Shown: positions 11,064 through 18,583, counted from the first letter of the stretch. The stretch is DNA of 64,000 bases from Vibrio azureus (GCF_002849855.1 NZ_CP018616.1:310001-374000), one strand, 5' to 3'. Notes: generated from the sequence alone by a model not told the origin. Numbers and translations: made by a program.

Positions 11064-11095
11064 CTATCCAAGTACCCTGAGGTTACTTGGGTATC
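11064..11095. repeat. Copy of the ACTTGGGTAT palindromic repeat between convergent genes
   Basis: CCAAGTA (11068-11074) pairs with TACTTGG (11084-11090) inside a degenerate copy of the dispersed repeat family described in the findings. It lies between the convergent cysC and the 11115-12008 gene, so it may end both transcripts. No T-run follows on either strand. Confidence 0.5.
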
Positions 11096-11114
11096 ATCGC
11101 ATGTAATGGTGATA

Positions 11115-12008
11115 TTAGACGGTATAGTCCACCGTGCTTTTTACATCACTTTGCACGCTAAACTTGTGATTTAACAGGGCGATCATTTGATCGTAGAACT
11201 GGCTGTTGGGTTTATTACCAAGTAATCGACATAACTCGTTCCCCGTCGGTGTGAAGCGATAGTACAGCAGACGAACTCCTTTACTATGTACCTGCAGGGA
11301 GAGATTTTTCCCCTGATAGTTGAGCAGCAGAGGGGAGTCAATGTCAATCTCTCCTGATTCCAACTCAGTACGGTGAAGTAATCCAAGCTCTATTAACACT
11401 AATAGACTTGAAAAGGGCAATTGAAAGTTACCCATATTGAGATGGTAATTGGAGTCGCGTTTGCCAAAACTGAACAGGCCATTATGAGATTTATAGCCAG
11501 TTAATAGCTTTTTGCTGGTATCGCCGCCAAAACTGCAAGCTAGTGCCGCGGCTCTTTGTAGAGTCTGTGCTTCTTTAGGCGACATATCTTTGAGAACTTT
11601 TAAGGCTTTTAGTGACGTTGAACCTGGATTGATGACCTCCAACTTCATGACTTGTGCCCACAGTTTTTGCATGGCGACATTTTGGATATCTTGTGCGAGA
11701 TCGAAAAAGCGCGTGAGCCAATCAGGGTCTGGATCACCTGCGGTTTCATCTCGGCATGCACTGTGTGCCAGCTTTAAGATCTGCTCTAAGTTTTTTTGTC
11801 GCTGCTCTTGGCGGCGTTGCTCTCTCAATTGAGCTCTTTCTTGAGCGTTTTTGGCAGGAGGCTCAGAGTGCATTAGGGCGTCAAGGCCATGCGCTTGAGC
11901 GATATTTTTCACTCGACCAGCGCTGTCTTTGATATAACCGGACTTTTTATCGTTATTGCCCGCTGTTTCCTTTGAAATGACAACTGGCGGTTGAGTAGGC
12001 TCCGTCAT
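11115..12008 (-). CDS. Conserved hypothetical protein, TIGR03899-like
   Basis: A 297-residue soluble protein with no signal peptide or membrane segment. A basic, glutamine-rich helical stretch ('QLREQRRQEQRQKNLEQIL') lies near residues 60-80. The central region 'WLTRFFDLAQDIQN...LWAQVMKLE' followed by 'LKVLKDMSPKEAQTLQRAA' resembles the TIGR03899/DUF2806 group of gammaproteobacterial proteins of unknown function; that assignment is from memory of the pattern. The C-terminus ends with a 'RFTPTGNELCRLLG' segment that looks wing-like. No catalytic motif can be named. Confidence 0.75.
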   Translation of the reverse strand: MTEPTQPPVVISKETAGNNDKKSGYIKDSAGRVKNIAQAHGLDALMHSEPPAKNAQERAQLREQRRQEQRQKNLEQILKLAHSACRDETAGDPDPDWLTRFFDLAQDIQNVAMQKLWAQVMKLEVINPGSTSLKALKVLKDMSPKEAQTLQRAAALACSFGGDTSKKLLTGYKSHNGLFSFGKRDSNYHLNMGNFQLPFSSLLVLIELGLLHRTELESGEIDIDSPLLLNYQGKNLSLQVHSKGVRLLYYRFTPTGNELCRLLGNKPNSQFYDQMIALLNHKFSVQSDVKSTVDYTV

Positions 12009-12115
12009 GGGTTCTCCTGCGAGTGCTTACAAGTGCTGATTGTCAATCTACACCTTTCCGACTTGGGCGACCACAATTTCACCATTATTTTTACAAAATA
12101 AACACTACCCAAGAT

Positions 12116-12141
12116 GATAACAAGTTGTTAAAATTGTTATC
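12116..12141. promoter_or_regulatory. Inverted repeat upstream of the small membrane peptide gene
   Basis: GATAACAA (12116-12123) and TTGTTATC (12134-12141) form a perfect 8-bp inverted repeat with a 10-base spacer. It ends 16 bases before the start of the small gene at 12158, within its presumed promoter or leader. It could be an operator or a leader hairpin; the sequence does not decide which. Confidence 0.35.
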
Positions 12142-12157
12142 GTTAGTTGGAGGGATG

Positions 12158-12262
12158 ATGAAATATTTAGATGCAGGGAAACTAAAAAAATATCTATCGC
12201 TTGTGTTTGTCTTCACGGTTTATGTTGGGTCGTTAGCGTATTTATCGCGTTATATTGTCTAA
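12158..12262 (+). CDS. Small single-pass membrane peptide, unknown function
   Basis: A 34-codon reading frame with a strong Shine-Dalgarno (GGAGG at 12149-12153, four bases before the ATG at 12158; a second in-frame ATG lies at 12155). The product starts with a charged 'MKYLDAGKLKKYL' and continues with one hydrophobic segment, about 'LVFVFTVYVGSLAYL', ending 'SRYIV'. This fits a small inner-membrane protein. The frame is open upstream to 12023, but that part has no ribosome site. I do not recognise a family. It sits alone, divergent from the TIGR03899-like gene. Confidence 0.55.
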   Translation: MKYLDAGKLKKYLSLVFVFTVYVGSLAYLSRYIV

Positions 12263-12411
12263 TTATTGACTGGCTATTGTGTAATTATTGAATAAAGACA
12301 GTGTAGAACGACAACAAGTGTCTTTGAAGCATTATTGTGCTTGAGAGCGATTGTGCTTTAGAGCAGAGGTCTTCTCGTTGTGCTCGGTATCTTGAGGTTA
12401 CTTGGGTATAA

Positions 12412-12438
12412 AAAAAAGCGCCACAAAAGCGCTTTTTT
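12412..12438. terminator. Bidirectional terminator
   Basis: AAAAAAGCGC (12412-12421) pairs with GCGCTTTTTT (12429-12438) around a 7-base loop, giving T-runs on both strands. It ends the minus-strand zinc-uptake genes (last stop at 12456) and could stop readthrough from the small gene on the plus strand. A single arm of the dispersed repeat abuts it at 12387-12409. Confidence 0.85.
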
Positions 12439-12455
12439 CGATGTCGTGGAACAAA

Positions 12456-13010
12456 TTACATATCATCGTAGGGCTCTATCTTGGAGCCTTCAAGAACATA
12501 ACCTGTTTCAGCAATTTCATGGTTCATCGTTTGAGTTTTCAATGTACCGATAACATAAATGACATCCCATAAGTCTTGTACTGGTGCTCCTTGAGGGAAC
12601 TTCACATAGATAATTTGGTTTGGTGGCGGTGGTGGCACGTGAATACATGCTCCAAAATAAGGAACAAGAAGAAACTCGGTAACCGAATTCGCATCGCCCT
12701 CTAGTGGTATGACAAAGCCGGGTATTTTCACGGTTTTGCCATTAAGATCTTTACGTACCTGACCGATAGTGCTTTGTTGAGCCTGACCTCCGCTATGATC
12801 GGCAACGGGCATGCCCCCGGCATCAAACATTTTTCGTTCTGCTTCAGGAATGAGATCGATCCACTCCAAGACTTGTACTTTACTTTCTGTCTGTACTGTT
12901 TTTTTAGCATCACTGTTTTTATTTACTTCACTGGTTGAAGCTGCAGCAGCGATACCTGTTGTCGTTAATGACATCAGCAAGACGCCATTTATCAAAATAT
13001 TTTTCCACAT
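12456..13010 (-). CDS. DUF3299 periplasmic protein of the zinc-uptake cluster
   Basis: A 184-residue exported protein with a signal peptide (hydrophobic 'LINGVLLMSLTTTGIAAAA') and a DUF3299 domain. The recognisable region is 'VKIPGFVIPLEGDANSVTEFLLVPYFGACIHVPPPPPNQI', where the Cys-X-His and proline run are typical of the domain and could bind metal. It starts 6 bases after the permease stop, so it is co-transcribed with the ABC genes. A DUF3299 protein belongs to the Vibrio cholerae zrg zinc-regulated cluster as I recall it; the exact letter is not assigned here. Confidence 0.85.
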   Translation of the reverse strand: MWKNILINGVLLMSLTTTGIAAAASTSEVNKNSDAKKTVQTESKVQVLEWIDLIPEAERKMFDAGGMPVADHSGGQAQQSTIGQVRKDLNGKTVKIPGFVIPLEGDANSVTEFLLVPYFGACIHVPPPPPNQIIYVKFPQGAPVQDLWDVIYVIGTLKTQTMNHEIAETGYVLEGSKIEPYDDM

Positions 13011-13016
13011 AATCTA

Positions 13017-14276
13017 TTAAATCCTTATGGTCATTCCATCGCTGAGTGATTGTTGATAAGCACGAAATGCTGGGATAAAGCCAATAAAAATACCTGCGCA
13101 CTGGACTAAACCAATCAGTATCCATTCATAACTCGACAGAGGCGTTAACGTTATATGGATACCATAATGCTGCTGAATGAGAGGCTGTATAAAAGCGAGC
13201 ACCAGATAGAGGCCGATCACACCTGTTATAATACCCGCGAAAGTCAGTAGACTGGCTTCACTAATTAATAACGAGAAAATGTGTTTTGGCCTAGCCCCCA
13301 TTGCTCTAAGAATCGCCATTTCGCGTCTGCGTTCTTGTAAGCTGGTCAGAAGGCTACTGAGCATACCCAATAGGCCTGCAATGACAACAAAGCCAGACAC
13401 TGCCATTAAGGCTTGCTCCGCCACGGACATCATACCCCATAATTCTTGTAGTGCGACACCCGGCATAATAGCGCTGAGTGGTTCTTGGGTATAGGTGTTA
13501 ATTTGTCGTTGTAGTGTAAAGGTTTGAATTCTCGACTTCAAACCGACAAGCATGGCGGTAATTTGTTCTGGTTGTAGCGCTTTTGTTTTTAACGTCTCTG
13601 CATCTGGAGTTGGCCCCAAGCGAGCGCCACTTTCCCATCCCACGTGTATTGCTTCAATGGCTTCTAAGGAAACATGGACGGTCTTATCAACCGGCGTGCC
13701 CGTTGGCGCCAGAATACCGACAACTTTGAAAGGTAAGTTATCATGTCTGCTAAAACCAACGTCGCTGATGCCATGAGCAATGATGATCTCGCTACCAATT
13801 TTGTAGCCAAGTTGTTTTGCTACGTCCGCGCCTAGGACGGTTTCAAATAACCCATTGAACTCTTTACCTTGAGAGAAAGTAAGTGATTGCTTACTTCCAT
13901 ATTTATAATGCTCAAAGTAGCTGTGGTTGGTGCCCATCACTCGGAACCCTTTATGGGAATCACCGAGTGAAATCGGGATAGCCCAATCTACAGCTCGGTG
14001 ATTGGCAAATTCTTGGTAACTTTTCCAGTCAATGTTATTGGTTGCGTTACCAATGCGAAATACGGAATAGAGCAACAGGTTAACTTGTCCTGAACGGCCA
14101 CCAATAATTAAGTCTGTTCCAGAAATGGTATTAGCGAAACTGTCTTTTGCCTCAGTTCGAATTCGTTCTACACCCAGTAAAAGAACAACGGAAATAGAAA
14201 CCGTCAAAACAGTCAATAGCGCCGTCGCTTTACGATTCATCAAGCTCTTCCAAGCGAGTATTGCGATGGTTTTCAT
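13017..14276 (-). CDS. ABC transporter permease, FtsX/MacB type (zinc-uptake cluster)
   Basis: A 419-residue inner-membrane protein. One N-terminal helix (about residues 14-36) is followed by a large periplasmic MacB-like domain (to about 270) and three C-terminal helices (FtsX domain, 'VVIAGLLGMLSSLLTSL', 'LLTFAGIITGVIGLYLVL', 'WILIGLVQCAGIFIGF'). 'QERRREMAILRAMGA' is the coupling helix that contacts the ATPase. The start codon overlaps the ATPase stop by 4 bases. FtsX-type permeases more often drive mechanotransmission or lipoprotein traffic than classical import; its role with ZrgA in zinc uptake is inferred from the cluster. Confidence 0.88.
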   Translation of the reverse strand: MKTIAILAWKSLMNRKATALLTVLTVSISVVLLLGVERIRTEAKDSFANTISGTDLIIGGRSGQVNLLLYSVFRIGNATNNIDWKSYQEFANHRAVDWAIPISLGDSHKGFRVMGTNHSYFEHYKYGSKQSLTFSQGKEFNGLFETVLGADVAKQLGYKIGSEIIIAHGISDVGFSRHDNLPFKVVGILAPTGTPVDKTVHVSLEAIEAIHVGWESGARLGPTPDAETLKTKALQPEQITAMLVGLKSRIQTFTLQRQINTYTQEPLSAIMPGVALQELWGMMSVAEQALMAVSGFVVIAGLLGMLSSLLTSLQERRREMAILRAMGARPKHIFSLLISEASLLTFAGIITGVIGLYLVLAFIQPLIQQHYGIHITLTPLSSYEWILIGLVQCAGIFIGFIPAFRAYQQSLSDGMTIRI

Positions 14277-15001
14277 GATCTTTCCCCCATGTGCTGAGCT
14301 TGATTGATTTCAGGTAAGCTAATGACTTTGTCGAATAAAGGCTCTAGCGTCGGGTCATGGCTAACGAAAATGAGTGTGGCGTTAGCGTGGCTGGTTTGTT
14401 CCATGAGCAATTCGATAAAGGCTTTGCGATTGTCATGATCCAAGGCAGAAGTGGGTTCGTCGGCAATAACCAGCCCTGGGTTACCTATCAGTGCGCGAGC
14501 TGCGGCGACACGTTGTTGCTGACCAATACTGAGTTCGGATACCCGTCGATGATGTAATTCTTCGGGCAGGCGTAAACGGGTCAGGAGTGCGATGGCCTGC
14601 TCTTTCATTGCATGAAGAGAAGCGTTAGGTGCGCCTCTACGAAGACGGACCTCACTGAACTGGCAAGGAATAAGAACATTTTCCACGACCGTTAAGTAAG
14701 GCAATAAGTTAAATTGTTGGAAAATATAGCCAATATGATCAGCGCGGAATTTATCGCGTTGGCTTGAGCGCAACTGGGCAAGATCGGTACCTAAGACCGA
14801 TAAGTTTCCTGAAGAAAGCACATTGATGCCCGTAAGTAAGGCAAGTAAGGTTGATTTACCGCAGCCACTTGGACCTTTAATAAACACATGTTCGCCATGA
14901 GCAATGTTTAATTGTTTAATATCAATGGTGGCGTTTGCTGAGCCGGGCCAGACAAACTTAGCGTTATTGAGCTCAACAACGTTTGACGTGGTTTCAGTCA
15001 T
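14273..15001 (-). CDS. ABC transporter ATP-binding protein (zinc-uptake cluster)
   Basis: A 242-residue ATPase of the LolD/MacB type. Walker A is 'GPSGCGKST', Walker B is 'LVIADEPTSALD', followed by the switch His in 'FVSHDPT'. The signature sequence is 'LSIGQQQR', a slight departure from the usual LSGGQ (second residue Ile). The frame extends to a TTG at 15013; the ATG at 15001 is preferred although no strong Shine-Dalgarno is visible at either. It overlaps the permease gene by 4 bases, so the pair is translationally coupled. Confidence 0.9.
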   Translation of the reverse strand: MTETTSNVVELNNAKFVWPGSANATIDIKQLNIAHGEHVFIKGPSGCGKSTLLALLTGINVLSSGNLSVLGTDLAQLRSSQRDKFRADHIGYIFQQFNLLPYLTVVENVLIPCQFSEVRLRRGAPNASLHAMKEQAIALLTRLRLPEELHHRRVSELSIGQQQRVAAARALIGNPGLVIADEPTSALDHDNRKAFIELLMEQTSHANATLIFVSHDPTLEPLFDKVISLPEINQAQHMGERS

Positions 15002-15196
15002 GTTGGTTACCAAAGTTGCAATGAGGGGTAAGTAGTTACTTACTCCCTCATTTTGTTTTAATCAAGGCCTTCAAAATACTTTAATCACGCAATATTCTTA
15101 TTACATAATATTTTCACTACACACTATTCTCATTGCAGTCATGATACAAAGTGGCTTTAGTGTCTGTTTAAAGGCCATTGATTGTGACACGGGTGA

Positions 15197-15844
15197 TTAT
15201 TTTAGCTTGATACGAGTTTTGGTTTTATCAAGCTCTGTTGAAGCCTGAATGTTATCGGTAAATACATTGGCGTTGATTGCCTTTGTGGTAACAAACTGGG
15301 TAAACCAAGAGGTATCGATAGAGTCGAGTTGAGTGATGTTCTCACAGTGGAACTGGTATTGTGCAGAAAATTCACCATGGCCGCCATGTTTGTGATCGTG
15401 ATGTTCTTCATGGTCGTGGCCTTCATGACCTTTATCATGATGTTCTTCATGATCGTGGTTCTCATGACCTTCATCATGATGTTCTTCATGATCGGCATCG
15501 TTATGTTCCTCATGATGCTTATTCAATGTATGAGAAACACGTGCCTCTTCGAGAGTACAATCTGCTTGCGGGTTAATGGTGAAAAGAGAAGTCGCATCTT
15601 TGAGTTTGTTCACTGCAAGCGTGAGTGCTTTTTCTTGCTGTGCATCCTGTGGGGCGTGCTCAAAACCGACGATATCCGCACCCGGTGATTTCACTTCAAT
15701 CAGAAGATCATGGCCATCTTGAGCGATGTTGAATTCGGCATGACCATGAACATGGGCTTCATGCTGGCGATACTCTTCTGCATGAACGGCTGCTGCGCTG
15801 AAAGATAAACCGATGGTCAGTGCAAGAATATGTTTTGATGGCAT
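15197..15844 (-). CDS. zrgA: Zinc uptake protein ZrgA (DUF2796), histidine-rich
   Basis: A 215-residue exported protein with a signal peptide ending near 'AAAVHA'. The DUF2796/ZrgA fold starts with 'RQHEAHVHGHAEFNIAQDG'. Residues 110-156 are a His/Asp/Glu-rich low-complexity block with 19 histidines in 47 residues, arranged as imperfect 'DHEEHHD.GHE' repeats, a likely zinc-capturing loop. Cysteines lie in 'ADCTLEE' and 'FHCENI'. The ATG at 15844 has AAGGAA upstream. ZrgA is known from Vibrio cholerae as part of a zinc-uptake system; the ABC genes follow 195 bases downstream on the same strand. Confidence 0.92.
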   Translation of the reverse strand: MPSKHILALTIGLSFSAAAVHAEEYRQHEAHVHGHAEFNIAQDGHDLLIEVKSPGADIVGFEHAPQDAQQEKALTLAVNKLKDATSLFTINPQADCTLEEARVSHTLNKHHEEHNDADHEEHHDEGHENHDHEEHHDKGHEGHDHEEHHDHKHGGHGEFSAQYQFHCENITQLDSIDTSWFTQFVTTKAINANVFTDNIQASTELDKTKTRIKLK

Positions 15845-15990
15845 AGTGTTATTCCTTTAATTTGGCTTAAAAGTTATTAATATTTCTAAATTTAGTTTAA
15901 GTCTATTGCAGTTTTCTTACTTATTTATATATCTAAGTTTATTCACCCAAGCCTTTTTAGGGCATTTAGGTAGCAAATAGACAGACATTG

Positions 15991-16302
15991 TTAAATATTA
16001 AGCATTAAAGGTGGATCGCGAGCAGAAGGAAGAAGTGAGGTAACCTGTTGCCTTTTTTGTTGGCTGTCAACAAAGTAGGAACGATGAAAGCTGGGTGGGG
16101 TCAGTATCGGTAAAGATTTTAATGCACCGTGCTGAAGGCCAGAAAATAATTGGCAATGATGGTCAGTGTGGTGTTCGGGGGTGACATCAAGTTGGTGAGC
16201 GATAGTTGCAAAGCTCCAGACAAGCATAAGCGCGCTAATAAACAGAGCGACCTTGCGATGCCAGTGATTTTGATATGCTTTACAATGAGAATGCATGATC
16301 AT
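15991..16302 (-). CDS. DUF2607-like membrane protein of the zinc-uptake cluster
   Basis: About 103 residues if started at the ATG at 16302 (another in-frame ATG is at 16296). One hydrophobic segment ('KVALFISALMLVWSFATIAH') acts as a signal or anchor, followed by His-rich 'LDVTPEHHTDHHCQLF', which could bind metal. The pattern resembles DUF2607, a small Vibrio family of unknown function. The frame opens at 16335, but that ATG lies within the Zur-like palindrome at 16312-16342, so it is unlikely to be the start. With 146 bases to zrgA and the same strand, co-transcription from the Zur-like promoter is likely. Confidence 0.75.
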   Translation of the reverse strand: MIMHSHCKAYQNHWHRKVALFISALMLVWSFATIAHQLDVTPEHHTDHHCQLFSGLQHGALKSLPILTPPSFHRSYFVDSQQKRQQVTSLLPSARDPPLMLNI

Positions 16303-16311
16303 GCCCGAGCC

Positions 16312-16342
16312 AGAATAAGTGTTATAATATAACATTTATTCT
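16312..16342 (-). promoter_or_regulatory. Zur-box-like palindrome heading the zinc-uptake cluster
   Basis: A 31-bp near-perfect palindrome with the core TGTTATAATATAACA (16319-16333) and flanks AGAATAA and TTATTCT. The core matches the known enterobacterial Zur operator pattern (GTTATAATATAAC). It sits 10 bases upstream of the likely start of the DUF2607-like gene and upstream of zrgA. Zinc-loaded Zur bound here would repress the cluster. Confidence 0.82.
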
Positions 16343-16403
16343 GACTCGTATATGAATAGTTTGCCAGTTAATTCACTGAATCTGTTTTAAATAACATTCA
16401 TTT

Positions 16404-16686
16404 ATACCCAAGTGACCTCAAGATGCTTGATTCAGAGCGAGGTCACTGAGTTGAATTCAAGGAAGACAGCGAAGCGGAATAGTATTCTATTTCTTATTTT
16501 TGTAAGAAGAACGGTTGTCTGACGCAAGAATTCGGCTCAGTGACACGCTCCCAAAGGGCGAGTGACCTTAACTCTCAGACTTTGTTAACGATTCTCAATG
16601 TAGAGCCACTATATCTTCGAATCGTTGCCGCGCCTGAGAGCTAAGGTCATCTCGCTGAACGCAGCATCTTGAGGTTACTTGGGTAT
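16404..16686. repeat. Composite palindromic (MITE/REP-like) element
   Basis: Outer 24-bp inverted arms at 16404-16427 and 16663-16686 match with one mismatch (core ACCTCAAGATGC / GCATCTTGAGGT). Inside are nested pairs: GTCACTGAG..GAATTC near 16442-16458 with GAATTC..CTCAGTGAC near 16529-16545, ACCTTAACTCTCAG (16565-16578) with CTGAGAGCTAAGGT (16633-16646), and AACGATTC with GAATCGTT. No open reading frame of use lies within. It behaves like a non-autonomous structured element of the dispersed repeat family. Confidence 0.7.
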
Positions 16687-16734
16687 ATTACTGCGATGGA
16701 AATACATTTACAGGTGTAATTAAACCCATGCTCA

Positions 16735-16803
16735 GTCTAATTATCTTGCCACTGTGCCAAGTGACAATGAGTCACCGTGAGTGCAAAAGCTAGATAATTA
16801 GAC
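16735..16803 (-). terminator. Hairpin after ytfJ (possible terminator)
   Basis: A perfect 12-bp stem, GTCTAATTATCT (16735-16746) with AGATAATTAGAC (16792-16803), encloses further GTGAC/GTCAC pairing. It lies 8 bases past the ytfJ stop. No T-run follows, so a stabilising hairpin is as likely as a terminator. Confidence 0.4.
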
Positions 16804-16810
16804 ACGAGTC

Positions 16811-17362
16811 TTAAATGTTTTCCTTGATAAGGGCGAGTACTTGGGTCACCTCTTCAGGAGTCAACGCGCCTTCTTTGATAAATAAAGTATTACCTTGTTT
16901 GTCTTGGACGATAATGGCGGAACTTTCTTCTTTTAAGGCCCATTTATTTGCCACGATGCCGTTTTCATCCAACACCATAGAAGACCATGGGAATTCTATT
17001 TTACTGTCTTGTGCCGATGACTTAACAAACGACCCCGTTCCCCAAATTGCATCATCTTGGTTGATGATGGTGGTGGTTTGATAAGCTTTTTCAGGGAATT
17101 TAGAGGCCGTGATCGCGGTCATTAGAGGGGCGTTCATTTCTTTAGCGCTGCTGCGACCTGCGATAGCCTGAATAACTCGAACCTTGCCGAGCATATTTTG
17201 GGTTTTCCATGGTTGGTAAGCGACGCCTTTGCCTTGCATCACGATTTCACCATAAGCATCCACATTTGCTTCAGGTACTGGTTGGCCCAATTTAAGGTTG
17301 TGGGCTTGAACTAGGTTTGGGGCTAAGGTGAAGAAAAGAGGAAGAAGAATTCTTGCTTTCAT
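16811..17362 (-). CDS. ytfJ: YtfJ-family periplasmic protein
   Basis: A 183-residue exported protein matching YtfJ (about 184 residues in Escherichia coli), a thioredoxin-fold relative of unknown function. A signal peptide ends at 'PNLVQA', then 'HNLKLGQPVP' begins the mature protein. 'VRVIQAIAGRSSAKEMNAPL' and 'NQDDAIWGTG' are family features. No CXXC motif is seen, so it is not an active thioredoxin. The frame opens at 17377; the ATG at 17362 gives the proper signal peptide. Confidence 0.88.
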   Translation of the reverse strand: MKARILLPLFFTLAPNLVQAHNLKLGQPVPEANVDAYGEIVMQGKGVAYQPWKTQNMLGKVRVIQAIAGRSSAKEMNAPLMTAITASKFPEKAYQTTTIINQDDAIWGTGSFVKSSAQDSKIEFPWSSMVLDENGIVANKWALKEESSAIIVQDKQGNTLFIKEGALTPEEVTQVLALIKENI

Positions 17363-17681
17363 GCTATTTACATCCATATCCGTAGTTAATCTATTAGTAT
17401 ACTTGCTCAGGGGGCCAAGGAGCTACTTTAACGGACTTGGCTGATTCAAAAGCTCTCAAAATATGCTGTTGTTCACAGAAGTATTTCGGCAAGAATATCG
17501 CTCTGAATCAAGAATCTTGTAATCATTTGGGTATAGAAAGGGTCTTAAATTTTCTTTTTGAGAATGATGTTCTGTTTATTTTGTTTGTGGTGATAGTCTG
17601 TTAGAATGATCTCCGTCGCAAATTGTGTGCGAAGGTTGCTATGGACTAGCAATCGCTTTTGACAAGGATTTCGAGGTCGTC
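17363..17681. other. Intergenic region between ytfJ and the DUF1107 gene
   Basis: Divergent promoter region. It holds a decayed copy of the dispersed repeat at about 17499-17534 (CTCTGAATCAAG then TTGGGTAT). A short hairpin TTGCTA/TAGCAA at 17637-17652 lies in the leader of the DUF1107 gene. A possible -10 box TAGAAT is at 17602-17607, without a confident -35. No gene is seen. Confidence 0.4.
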
Positions 17682-17882
17682 ATGTTTCGTGTATTTTCTA
17701 TTTATCGCCCCCGCCAAGTAGCTCGTTTTGTTAAAACCTTATTTAAAGGCCGATTTTTGATTGCTGGTATCGGTGAATTTGAGTTTGATAACGGAAAGGT
17801 TCTACTTCCGAATGTAAAAGACCCTCAGTTACTCTCGGTATTTCGTGAAGTAAATCGTGCTATTTTATTACTGCCAGTATAA
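17682..17882 (+). CDS. DUF1107 family protein
   Basis: A 66-residue cytoplasmic protein with the DUF1107 pattern 'YRPRQVARFVKTLFKGRF' followed by 'GEFEFDNGKVL' and 'FREVNRAI'. This small family is conserved in gammaproteobacteria; its function is unknown. The N-terminal third is strongly basic. The open frame extends upstream, but the ATG at 17682 gives the family's normal length. It stands alone, convergent with msrA. Confidence 0.85.
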   Translation: MFRVFSIYRPRQVARFVKTLFKGRFLIAGIGEFEFDNGKVLLPNVKDPQLLSVFREVNRAILLLPV

Positions 17883-17893
17883 CTCGTCTACAT

Positions 17894-17921
17894 ATACCCA
17901 AGCCTATCATAGCTTGGGTAT
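17894..17921. terminator. Repeat-derived hairpin between convergent genes
   Basis: ATACCCAAGC (17894-17903) pairs perfectly with GCTTGGGTAT (17912-17921) across an 8-base loop. It lies between the DUF1107 gene and msrA, which converge. It shares the ACTTGGGTAT-type arm of the dispersed repeat. A TTTAA tail follows on the plus strand, so it likely acts as a terminator. Confidence 0.65.
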
Positions 17922-17950
17922 TTAAGCGTTTAATGTTGATAAGAGTTGCC

Positions 17951-18583
17951 CTAATCCGTCATAGGAAAGCAAACGCCAGTTCCATTTAAACCACAGTAGC
18001 CATTTGGGTTTTTTGCTAAATATTGTTGGTGGTATGTTTCGGCGAAGTAGTAAGGACCTGCAGGGTAAATTTCGGTGGTTATTTCAACCAGTTGCTCTTG
18101 ATTTAAGGCGTGCTGATAAGCTTGCTTAGAGTGCTGGGCAATGGCTTGCTGTTGATCTGAATAGGTGTAAATCGCAGAACGGTATTGAGTGCCTAAATCG
18201 TTACCTTGGCGCATGCCCTGCGTTGGATTGTGTTTCTCCCAAAACAGGCTCAATATTGTTTCTAAGTTGGTAATGTTCTGATCAAAAACGACTCGTACTA
18301 CTTCGGTATGACCGGTTTGACCTGAACACACTTCTTGATAAGTCGGATTCGGTGTGTAACCTCCGGAGTAGCCTACAGAGGTCGATACAATGCCTGGTTG
18401 TTGCCAAAACAAGCGTTCAGCACCCCAAAAGCAGCCCATGCCTAATAAAACGACCTGCTGATTTTCTGTGAGTGGAGCAAAGAGATCTGAGTGGTTAACA
18501 AAGTGAATGGGTTCGATCTTTATCGGCGTACTTCTACCTGGTAGAGCATCTTCTACACTAATCGTGGTCTGCTTATTCAACAT
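17951..18583 (-). CDS. msrA: Peptide-methionine (S)-S-oxide reductase MsrA
   Basis: Repairs oxidised methionine S-sulfoxide in proteins using thioredoxin. The catalytic 'GCFWGAER' has Cys at residue 51, followed by 'STSVGYSGG' and 'TEVVRVVFD'. The C-terminal 'GYCGLNGTGVCFP' carries the resolving cysteines. At 210 residues with an N-terminal extension of about 40 residues, it is the long MsrA form seen in enterics. AAGGAT precedes the ATG. MsrB is not fused. Confidence 0.96.
   Translation of the reverse strand: MLNKQTTISVEDALPGRSTPIKIEPIHFVNHSDLFAPLTENQQVVLLGMGCFWGAERLFWQQPGIVSTSVGYSGGYTPNPTYQEVCSGQTGHTEVVRVVFDQNITNLETILSLFWEKHNPTQGMRQGNDLGTQYRSAIYTYSDQQQAIAQHSKQAYQHALNQEQLVEITTEIYPAGPYYFAETYHQQYLAKNPNGYCGLNGTGVCFPMTD

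Larger units (their letters stand above)
16343..16810. other. Gene-free interval holding a composite palindromic element
   Basis: This stretch separates the zinc cluster from ytfJ. Most of it is the composite repeat at 16404-16686. Between 16735 and 16803 a perfect 12-bp inverted repeat (GTCTAATTATCT / AGATAATTAGAC) encloses smaller pairings and could form a hairpin just past the ytfJ stop. No coding frame of note is seen. Confidence 0.6.

Noticed and set aside
12023..12154. The upstream extension of the small membrane peptide frame
   Set aside because: The Shine-Dalgarno lies immediately before 12155/12158 and the upstream residues look like non-coding translation over the promoter region.
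15329..15688. A 119-codon plus-strand frame opposite zrgA, rich in Met, Phe and Val
   Set aside because: It is the complement of the His/Glu/Asp repeat of zrgA; the residue bias follows from antisense reading and there is no ribosome site.
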